NCBI GenBank assembly: GCA_900541035.1 | Contig: UQIN01000001.1 | Coordinates: forward strand, 1-64,000 | DNA from: an uncultured Collinsella sp. | GTDB lineage: Bacteria > Actinomycetota > Coriobacteriia > Coriobacteriales > Coriobacteriaceae | Direction: 5' to 3' | Length of the DNA: 64,000 bases | Shown: piece after piece, positions 1 to 7,186 of the stretch | Layout of the letters: each line of letters opens with the position of its first letter | How positions within the stretch are numbered: the first letter of the stretch is position 1 | The notes under the pieces: generated by a model | What the model was told of the DNA's origin: nothing | What the model saw: only the letters and a program-made list of their open reading frames with translations | Database searches by the model: none | Program-made: the position numbers and the translations under genes

Positions 1-151
1 GGGAGACGGCGAGTTAGCCGGCAGGTCGGCATGTCAATCCTGGTCTAACAGAGCCTTATTTAATCCCCGTCCCTGAAAAATCAATTTGCGGGCAGAAGGG
101 CAAAAGTAGTCAAAAAAGGCCCCGTCCAAAATTAGCTACCCCTTGCACCGA

Positions 152-991
152 TTATTCGCCCGGGTTGATATTCGCGTAGAACTCCGCCCCATCATCGAGC
201 CGCAGGATGCCCACGCGACCGAACTCGGAGCCGGTGGCGGCGGCGCAATCGATATCGATGCGATCGGGCACGCCGGCAGTGTCCTCGCCGCCCAAGCGCA
301 CGATCTGCCCTCGTCCCGATTCCTCATCGAGCCCCGCAAGACCACCGACCTCGCAATAACGCCCGAGCGACACCGTTGGCGTGTGGCCACTCACCACGAC
401 CGAACCCTTGCCCTCGGCAGAAAGCAGCCCCGTCGGGGCATCCCAATAGCCATGGCGAATCCAGAGCAAGTCATCGGACGACTGTACGGCGAGCATTTGC
501 TGCAGCAGCTCGCGATCGGCATCGACCGCTCCCCTGCCGTCGCCGCAATCGACACCATGCTCAAGCAAAAACGCACGCGCCGCCTCGGTCTGAATGCCGG
601 CGTGCACCAGCAGGTACGGCCGCTCGGCAGTCTCGACCACCGCGTAGAGCGGCAGCGCGGCCATCCATCGCACGAGCTCCTCGTATGCCTCAAATTCCAT
701 GTCGTTGAGCTGCTCGCGCGTCGTCCAGCCACCGTTGATATCCCAGGTCTCGGCATCGAGCGGATCCTGGCCAATGATGGCATCGAGCATGATCTGCTCG
801 TGATTGCCCTTGAGCACGCGGGCGTTGGGCAGCGAGCGCACGAGCTTAATAACACCGACCGGATCGGGCCCGCGATCGATCATGTCGCCCAGCACGTACA
901 GTGTGTCGTCGGACGTCAACGAGATCTTAGACAGGGCCTCGTCAAGCGCACGCACGTGCCCGTGAGCGTCAGATGTCACATAGATCGCCAT
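152..991 (-). CDS. PPP-type metallophosphoesterase (symmetrical Ap4A hydrolase / Ser-Thr phosphatase-like)
   Basis: A 279-residue cytosolic metallophosphoesterase. The PPP signature is visible in order: SDAHGH near residue 7 (a variant of GDxHG), GDMIDRGP near residue 35 and GNHEQ near residue 62, with later histidines (LLVHAG, VVSGHTP) completing the two-metal site. These residues bind a dinuclear metal centre that hydrolyses phosphomonoesters or dinucleoside polyphosphates. The substrate cannot be told from sequence. The start is supported by an AAGGAGAGG ribosome site on the minus strand just upstream. It is transcribed away from the antiporter at 1245. A GGGTAGCTAATTT motif follows its stop and recurs after the gene at 3173. 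Confidence 0.85.
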   Translation of the reverse strand: MAIYVTSDAHGHVRALDEALSKISLTSDDTLYVLGDMIDRGPDPVGVIKLVRSLPNARVLKGNHEQIMLDAIIGQDPLDAETWDINGGWTTREQLNDMEFEAYEELVRWMAALPLYAVVETAERPYLLVHAGIQTEAARAFLLEHGVDCGDGRGAVDADRELLQQMLAVQSSDDLLWIRHGYWDAPTGLLSAEGKGSVVVSGHTPTVSLGRYCEVGGLAGLDEESGRGQIVRLGGEDTAGVPDRIDIDCAAATGSEFGRVGILRLDDGAEFYANINPGE

Positions 992-1244
992 GGTACGCCT
1001 CTCCTTGCATTGCGGCCGAAGCCCGGTGCCGCAACTAAAACTTCAAGTTGAACTTAAACGTTACCCATTGTACTCCGTTGCAATAAAGCTGGAAAGGGTT
1101 TCCGAGCAGAGGCAAAGACGGCAGCCGTCTATGACGATATCGCGCACGCCCGCAATCCAACCCCATAAACCCACCATCTTTGGGTACAAATAACCGCAGG
1201 CAACTGACCGTGCCACGCCAACCACCCAGGAGCGGACACCATCT

Positions 1245-2846
1245 ATGAACCAGATCCTTCTCTTTATCGGCCTCGTCATCATTTTGTGCCTGACCATCAA
1301 ACCCGTCGGCAAAAAACTCCCCTTCCCCACCCTGCTCATCTTTATCGCGCTCGGCATGCTGTTGGGCGTCAACGGCCCGGCGCATATCGACTTTAGCGAC
1401 TACGCGCTCACCGAAACCGTCTGCAGCACGGCACTGCTGTTCATCATGTTCTACGGCGGCTTTAACACCAACATCGACCGCGCCAAGCCCGTCGCCGTGC
1501 CCGCGGTGCTGCTGAGCACGCTCGGCGTCGTCATCACCGCAGGCATCACCGGCGTGTTCGCCCACTTCGTGCTGGGCTTCGACTGGATCGGCGGCCTGCT
1601 GCTGGGATCAGTCGTGGCATCCACCGACGCGGCCAGCGTCTTTAGCGTTCTGCGCGAGCACAGCCTGTCGCTGAAGGGCGGCACCGACTCGCTGCTCGAG
1701 GTCGAATCGGGCTCCAACGACCCCGTCGCCTACATGCTCACCGCCGTGCTCGCCACACTCGCGGCCGGCGGCGACATCAACATTCCCGCACTGCTGGCCA
1801 AGCAGATTATCCTGGGCGCGGGCCTGGGCCTTGCCATCGGCTGGGCGGCGGGCCGTCTGATTGAACGCGCACACGCAACGGCCGAGGGCGCGCAGACCAT
1901 CTTCTTGTTCGCCGTGGCGATCGTCGCCTACGCGCTACCAAGCTATCTGGGCGGCAACGGCTTTTTGGCCGTATACCTGGCCGGCATTGTGCTGGGTGCG
2001 AGCGACATCACCGGCAAGGTCGAGATGGCGCACTTCTTTGACACCCTCACCGAGATGGCCGAGATGACGATCTTCTTCTTGCTCGGCCTGCTCGTCACGC
2101 CCGCACGCCTGCCGCAGATGCTGCTGCCGGGCCTGGCGCTCATGGCGTTTATGCTCTACGTGAGCCGTCCCATCGCCGTCGGCGTGCTGCTGGCGCCCTT
2201 TAAGACGAACCCCCGCCAGGTCGCGCTCGTAAGCTGGGCGGGCCTGCGCGGAGCAGCTTCGGTCGTGTTTAGCCTCTTTGCCGTGGTGGCCGGCGTTCCC
2301 GGCGGACACGACCTATTTGACCTGGTGTTTGTGATTGCCGTGTCGAGCATTGTGGTGCAGGGCTCGCTGCTGCCAGCGGTGGCGAAGAAGCTCGATATGA
2401 TCGATGCGACCGGCGACGTGCGCCGCACCTTTAACGACTATCGCGACGAAGACGGCATGTCATTTGTAAAGCTCAAGGTGGGTGCTGGCCATCCGTTTGC
2501 CGAGCGCTCGCTCGCCGATATTGGCAGCGCGACGGACATGCTCGTGGTCCTGGTGCTGCGCGACGGGGCGCACCCGGTGCTGCCCAACGGCGATACCGTG
2601 ATCCAGGAAGGCGATCTGCTGGTGATGGCCGCCCCAACGTTCGAAGAGCGTGCCGAGGTTACGCTGCGCGAGGTCACCGTAACCCCCCACGGTCGCCTGG
2701 CCGGCCAGCGTCTTCGCGATGTGCCGCAGGGCAAGCACCCCTTTATCGTGGTGATGCTCAAGCGCGACGGCCAAACGATCATCCCCGACGGCAACACCCT
2801 AATATACGCCGGCGACGAAGCCGTCATCGCCACGCTGGCGTCGTAG
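1245..2846 (+). CDS. K+/H+ antiporter, NhaP2/CvrA type (CPA1) with C-terminal TrkA-C domain
   Basis: A 533-residue inner-membrane antiporter. Residues 1-385 form about twelve hydrophobic segments of the Na+/H+ exchanger fold, including the conserved stretches STDAASVFS and ESGSNDPVAYML that carry the ion-coupling Asp residues. Residues about 400-530 are soluble: one RCK_C/TrkA-C unit (FVKLKVGAGHPFAERSLADI onward) followed by a second similar half (RLAGQRLRDVP). This layout is typical of NhaP2-type K+/H+ exchange regulated by nucleotide or ion binding. It probably protects against K+ overload or alkaline pH. It stands alone and is divergent from the phosphatase gene. Family assignment is secure; ion preference is inferred. 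Confidence 0.85.
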   Translation: MNQILLFIGLVIILCLTIKPVGKKLPFPTLLIFIALGMLLGVNGPAHIDFSDYALTETVCSTALLFIMFYGGFNTNIDRAKPVAVPAVLLSTLGVVITAGITGVFAHFVLGFDWIGGLLLGSVVASTDAASVFSVLREHSLSLKGGTDSLLEVESGSNDPVAYMLTAVLATLAAGGDINIPALLAKQIILGAGLGLAIGWAAGRLIERAHATAEGAQTIFLFAVAIVAYALPSYLGGNGFLAVYLAGIVLGASDITGKVEMAHFFDTLTEMAEMTIFFLLGLLVTPARLPQMLLPGLALMAFMLYVSRPIAVGVLLAPFKTNPRQVALVSWAGLRGAASVVFSLFAVVAGVPGGHDLFDLVFVIAVSSIVVQGSLLPAVAKKLDMIDATGDVRRTFNDYRDEDGMSFVKLKVGAGHPFAERSLADIGSATDMLVVLVLRDGAHPVLPNGDTVIQEGDLLVMAAPTFEERAEVTLREVTVTPHGRLAGQRLRDVPQGKHPFIVVMLKRDGQTIIPDGNTLIYAGDEAVIATLAS

Positions 2847-2936
2847 CGGCCAGGGAAAGCCGTCCCGAATTGGCTACATTTGAGCATCAATCGCCCCGGC
2901 TGGGGTCTCGTTGCGGACAATTAGCGTCTCTCAAAA

Positions 2937-3059
2937 CTAAGTGAGTAGACTTTTGCCGAATCGCCGACCACGTCTCCAAAACACAAGTATGTGACCTGCG
3001 GGTTTGTTGAAGCTAATTAGTCGGGTGCTCAGGATCTCCAATAAAGCCTACTCACTTAG
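2937..3059. repeat. MITE-like element or structured intergenic repeat with 12-bp perfect inverted ends
   Basis: CTAAGTGAGTAG at 2937-2948 is matched exactly by its reverse complement CTACTCACTTAG at 3048-3059. The match extends with one mismatch through the next CTTT on each arm. The 99 bases between arms contain no open frame of note. It lies in the 326-base gap between the antiporter and the minus-strand gene ending at 3173. The size and end structure resemble a small non-autonomous element, but no target-site duplication was recognised. Confidence 0.45.
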
Positions 3060-3172
3060 CCAGCGTGCAGCCAAAATAGAACGGTCGCGAGCCCATTAGA
3101 CCCCATTGCGACGGCTTATCGTGCATTTTCGCGCAGCTGCGGGTGCAGACGCCCGGTCCCAAATTAGCTACC

Positions 3173-3364
3173 CTAGTCATCGTCGACGGCGAAGGCACGG
3201 AGGTCGAGGCCCTCGCGTTCGGCTCGGGCTAGGAGCTCTTGAGGTAACTCGTCCTCGATATCCATCACGTCGAGCATGGCGGGCGGAAAGCCAACGCCTG
3301 CCGCACTCCCCGCGCGGTCGAGCAGGTCTTCGCGCAACCGGTCTACATCAACGTCGATCTTCAT
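3173..3364 (-). CDS. Small acidic hypothetical protein (63 aa), last gene of the BREX operon
   Basis: The ATG at 3364 is preceded by a strong GGGAGGT ribosome site six bases upstream, so I chose it over the ATG six codons earlier. The product is rich in Asp, Glu and Arg with no hydrophobic segment, so it is a small soluble protein. I recognise no domain. It begins 27 bases after the stop of the gene at 3392, on the same strand, so it is most simply the terminal cistron of the BREX transcript. Its stop is followed by the GGGTAGCTAATTT motif also seen after the phosphatase gene. Confidence 0.6.
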   Translation of the reverse strand: MKIDVDVDRLREDLLDRAGSAAGVGFPPAMLDVMDIEDELPQELLARAEREGLDLRAFAVDDD

Positions 3365-3391
3365 GGTGAAACCTCCCGCCAAACCAGGCCC

Positions 3392-4756
3392 TTACTCGTC
3401 AGCACCGAGCGCATCCACGGCAGCGACAAAAGCCTCAACCTGCTTGTCGTCCATCTGTGTGGTCAAACGCCCCACGGGCTCATCGTAGGCAAACTGAACC
3501 TTATCGATAAAGCAATCCCAAGCGCGCTCGTCCACACGCACGGCGGCCTCGCAATACTGGCTGAGCTTTTTGAGTCCATACCAAAACGTGTTCACATGAC
3601 GCGCGGGGTCCTCATCCAGCACGCCATCATAACGGCGTCCATTGAACTCGCGCATGCGTGCCACGGCAACCTCGAGCGAGTCGCCGCCCTCGGCCGAAGC
3701 CTCATCCACAAGCTCGGGAATCGGAACCTCACGGCGAACATCATGCCTTGTAGCGCCATCGTACTCGCCCACCAGCATGTCTTCGTCAAGCCGTGAATCG
3801 TAGTCTAAATAGCTCGAGCCCCGGCAAATCCCATGCGGTGAGCCAGAGCCAAACGCACAGAACAACCCGCCGTCGGCAACAACACGACGGTAGGTCTCAA
3901 ACGACTTCTTAACCTGAGCGAGCAACTCGGAAAGCTTTCCGGCATCGCACGCCGTCTCGCACGCAACGCACGCAGGCTTCGGCAGCCCCGAAGGCTCCAC
4001 CGTGCTCCCTGCAACGCGGGCGGCGCGCTTGGCCCGATACGCCTGCGCCGCCAAGCGCGCTCGCTGCGCAGCGCCGCGCACGTTAGTAAGCTCACGCTCC
4101 AGCGCCACGTCACCAGCAACATCGCCAGCCAAATCACCCGTAAAACCATCAGCGTGCTGCGACCCAGTCGCACTCAGCTCGGACTCAAACGTCGCTGTGA
4201 TCATGCCCGCAAGGTCCGTTGCGTCGGCGGCACAACGAAGTTGCTCCAGCTGCGTGCACAGCAGGTCGGCATCCAGGGGCACGGCATCCGCAACGCGCAC
4301 GTCACTCAGGCGCGCCACGCCCCGCAACACCAAAGCCCCCGCGGCATCATACGCCGCACGGACCCTGGCCGCCGTATTCACACGTAACTTTACCTCGATA
4401 AACGCAAGCGTCTGCTCCAAACGGGCCAGCAACTCGGCCTTGTCCTCCATGCGCAAAAAGGCAGCATAGCGGCGCTCCATCTGCAGCGAGCCCACAACAC
4501 CCGCCTGCTTGCGAGCGCGTGCAAGTGCAGCGCTTTCAACGCGGCGCACGTACCCGTCAACAGCCCGCACGGCAGACTCGCGCGCAGCGTGCTCGGCAGC
4601 CTCGACGCCCCTAAGCACGCCCAGCAGCTCGTGAGAGCGCGCCTTGCGCACCAACTCCCCGCGATCGTACTGCTCAAGCGCCGTCTGGCGCTTGGCTACC
4701 GATTCAAAGCCAAACAGCTCGTCGAGCAACTCGCCAACGCAACGCTCGTCCGCCAT
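3392..4756 (-). CDS. Hypothetical protein encoded directly after brxL (454 aa)
   Basis: I do not recognise the family. The start has an AAGGAGG site seven bases upstream. Residues 1-230 are Ala/Arg/Glu-rich and probably helical. Around residue 265 there is a cysteine cluster (PACVACETAC) that could bind a metal. Residues about 290-454 form the most conserved-looking part, with aromatic and acidic motifs (GSSYLDYDSRLDEDML, NTFWYGLKKLSQYCEAAV). No nuclease, ATPase or methylase motif is visible. It lies 73 bases downstream of brxL on the same strand with no terminator seen between, so it probably belongs to the BREX operon as an accessory or modulator. Function unknown. Confidence 0.75.
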   Translation of the reverse strand: MADERCVGELLDELFGFESVAKRQTALEQYDRGELVRKARSHELLGVLRGVEAAEHAARESAVRAVDGYVRRVESAALARARKQAGVVGSLQMERRYAAFLRMEDKAELLARLEQTLAFIEVKLRVNTAARVRAAYDAAGALVLRGVARLSDVRVADAVPLDADLLCTQLEQLRCAADATDLAGMITATFESELSATGSQHADGFTGDLAGDVAGDVALERELTNVRGAAQRARLAAQAYRAKRAARVAGSTVEPSGLPKPACVACETACDAGKLSELLAQVKKSFETYRRVVADGGLFCAFGSGSPHGICRGSSYLDYDSRLDEDMLVGEYDGATRHDVRREVPIPELVDEASAEGGDSLEVAVARMREFNGRRYDGVLDEDPARHVNTFWYGLKKLSQYCEAAVRVDERAWDCFIDKVQFAYDEPVGRLTTQMDDKQVEAFVAAVDALGADE

Positions 4757-4829
4757 GGCAAGGCCTCCTTACCCGAACACGCCAACACGCCCGCGGGCCC
4801 ACGCGTACGCAAGCCCGCTCGCCGCACTC

Positions 4830-7175
4830 CTACAGATCCAGAGCCTTCTTCGCGGCGTCGACCGGGTCGCCATCCATGTAGAACACCGGGCTCAGGCCCG
4901 AAATAATCTCGGACGACACACTCTGCAGGCCCGCGATGGCGCTCAGCGGCAAAATCACGCGCTTGGCAGCGGCGTTTTTGGCCACGCGCATAATGTCCTC
5001 GAGCCCGCGAATCTCGTCCATAGAGCCCGACATGCGCAAGATGCCCGGAATCGCCAGCGCGGGCATCACCGGGCGGTTACACGCCGCAGAGCAAAGGCCC
5101 ACAAACTCGGCGAGCGAAACCTCTTCGGACAGGCCCTTGCTCTGCAGGTCGTTGTAGAACAGCAGATAATCCTTGGAGCCAATGTGCATGCCCGGCGCCA
5201 CGCGGTTCGCCAGGTTCACAAAGTTGTCGAACGCGGCCTCCAGCGTATCGCGCACCGGCTTGTTAAAGGCCACGCCCTCGTGCTTAAACTTGCACTCGCC
5301 GGCAACGGCCTTGTTCTCCAGCTTGTACACGGCAACCTCGCCGTCCTGCGATCTGCCTACGCCAAACACGTGGCCGGACAGCAGCGGCCCGTCGGGAATC
5401 AGCGTGTCCTCGCTCTGCTCGGGCACACGCACCACATGCACGTCCTGCGGATTGTCGGCATCCATATAGCCCAGGTTAACGTCGATAAACTCGACGCCCG
5501 CCATAATCTTGAGCTGCTCCTTTACGCGGCGACGGCCCTCGATGGCGTAGTCCAGCAGCCAGCGCACATCGTCCTTGTCCATGGCCTCGTCGGGGAACAG
5601 CAGCTTGGCCAGGCCGCTAAAGGTCTTGCGCACGGCAATCTCGTCGCGCTTGTTAAAGTCGCTGTTAAAGCGGAAGTAACGGTCGATATGGTGCGTAAAG
5701 TCCTTGCGGCGCATCTCCTTGCAATACTCCGACAGGCAGTCGGTGATCAGACCGTAATGACCGGTCAACAGGCTCGAGCGCATCTTGGGAATCTCCCAGC
5801 CCGGCAGGTAATAGTGGATACGGTCGAAGAAAGCCGAATCGTTGTTAAACTCCGGCGGGAACGGATCAAACAGATGCGTGGTCTTAAGGACGTTTTGCAC
5901 GGTGTCGTTGATGTTGCCCTCAAAGACCATGGAGGCATCGGCGTTAATCTGGTCGCGGCCGCGCGCGTAGCTACCGCTCGCCATGTAGTCCTTCATGATC
6001 TGCACGGCGTTGGTGTCTTTAAAGCGCATGCCGGCGACCTCGTCGAACGTCACGCAATCCCAATGGCCCACCAAGCCCACGCGATCGGCGCGCATGGAGT
6101 TCATGCGGCCGAACAAGTTGGCCGTGGTGGTCTGGCCGCCCGAAAGCAAGATGGCATAGGGCGAGACCTCTTTGTAGATATGGCTCTTGCCGGTGCCACG
6201 GGGACCCAACTCGCACAGGTTGTAGTTGCGCTCGATGAGCGGCACCATGCGCTCGATAAAGTGCAGCCGCTCTTTTTCGGAAAGCTCGCTGGGCTCATAG
6301 CCAGCCGAGCGCAGCAGCATGTTGAGCCACTCGTCGCGCGTAAAGTACTGGCGCTCGTCGACCATGGCATCCAGGTCCAGATTGGGCATCTGGATGGGCG
6401 TTAGGGACGCCACGCTAAACGGAGAGTCCTCGGGGCCACGCTTTTTGCGCTTGGCCTTGGAGCGGCGCGGCGCATCGTCGCCAAAGACCTCCATGCCAAA
6501 CTCGTCCTCCTCATCCAAGGGGTGACGATACTCGATGCTCATAATGCACCAAATGCCGCCCTGCAGAATTTTGGAATAGTCACGCACGTACTCGGCCGGC
6601 ATCACAAACGGCTCGATGGTCAAGTTGGCAAACGACGCCACGTAAATGTCTTTATACTCGTCAAGCTTGGCCGTCACCTTGTCGATGATGGTAAAGCGGC
6701 CCAGTTCGCGGATCTTGGACTTAATGCGCTCGGACTCGTCGGGGCGCACGTAATTATCGGTGAGGATCCTGCGGATGCGGTCCAGGCCCTCTGCCACGGC
6801 ATCCTCGTCGTCGGTTGAGCAGTACATGCCCAGCAGATACTCCAGCACAAAGGTTGGCACATTGGCGCCGCGCTTCATAAGGGCCGTCAGGTCCTTGCGC
6901 ACGATCTTGCCGGCAAAGTGCTCGAGCAGTTTGCCGTCCAACCCATCCATGTCGTAGCCGTCGTCCTCGGGAGTCTCGGCCACAGCCTGGTCATAGTCAT
7001 CAGTCGAGGATTCGTCCTCGGCGGGCGCGGCAGCCCCAACGGGCGCAGCAGCCACCGACTCCGAGGCAGACGCAATAACCTCAGCCGGGGCCTCCACGGG
7101 CGCCGCAGCCTCCACGGGCGCATCCACATCAATCGAGGGAACTTCCCACAGACCGCAGTCATGGCTATCAAACAT
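4830..7175 (-). CDS. brxL: BrxL, Lon-like AAA+ protein of type 1 BREX
   Basis: A 781-residue BrxL. I chose ATG at 7175 over GTG at 7184 because the AGGAG site lies 8 bases before it. Residues 1-75 are an Ala/Pro/Glu-rich low-complexity extension. The N-terminal DNA-binding region follows (GLDGKLLEHFAGKIVRKDL). The AAA+ core has Walker A GPRGTGKS and a Walker B-like VTFDEVAG, and a Lon-protease-like fold forms the C-terminus (AKNAAAKRVILPLSAIAGL). BrxL proteins form DNA-binding ring assemblies needed for phage exclusion in BREX. It starts 11 bases after pglZ ends, so co-translation is likely. The Ala/Pro/Glu N-terminal extension looks unusual for the family. Confidence 0.93.
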   Translation of the reverse strand: MFDSHDCGLWEVPSIDVDAPVEAAAPVEAPAEVIASASESVAAAPVGAAAPAEDESSTDDYDQAVAETPEDDGYDMDGLDGKLLEHFAGKIVRKDLTALMKRGANVPTFVLEYLLGMYCSTDDEDAVAEGLDRIRRILTDNYVRPDESERIKSKIRELGRFTIIDKVTAKLDEYKDIYVASFANLTIEPFVMPAEYVRDYSKILQGGIWCIMSIEYRHPLDEEDEFGMEVFGDDAPRRSKAKRKKRGPEDSPFSVASLTPIQMPNLDLDAMVDERQYFTRDEWLNMLLRSAGYEPSELSEKERLHFIERMVPLIERNYNLCELGPRGTGKSHIYKEVSPYAILLSGGQTTTANLFGRMNSMRADRVGLVGHWDCVTFDEVAGMRFKDTNAVQIMKDYMASGSYARGRDQINADASMVFEGNINDTVQNVLKTTHLFDPFPPEFNNDSAFFDRIHYYLPGWEIPKMRSSLLTGHYGLITDCLSEYCKEMRRKDFTHHIDRYFRFNSDFNKRDEIAVRKTFSGLAKLLFPDEAMDKDDVRWLLDYAIEGRRRVKEQLKIMAGVEFIDVNLGYMDADNPQDVHVVRVPEQSEDTLIPDGPLLSGHVFGVGRSQDGEVAVYKLENKAVAGECKFKHEGVAFNKPVRDTLEAAFDNFVNLANRVAPGMHIGSKDYLLFYNDLQSKGLSEEVSLAEFVGLCSAACNRPVMPALAIPGILRMSGSMDEIRGLEDIMRVAKNAAAKRVILPLSAIAGLQSVSSEIISGLSPVFYMDGDPVDAAKKALDL

Positions 7176-7186
7176 AGGGCACACTC

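Noticed and set aside
143..1051. 302-codon plus-strand frame over the phosphatase gene
   Set aside because: Antisense shadow; the minus frame has clear PPP motifs and a ribosome site.
4644..6404. 586-codon plus-strand frame opposite brxL
   Set aside because: No recognisable domain and low-complexity His/Arg/Ala composition typical of antisense frames in high-GC DNA; brxL motifs are on the other strand.
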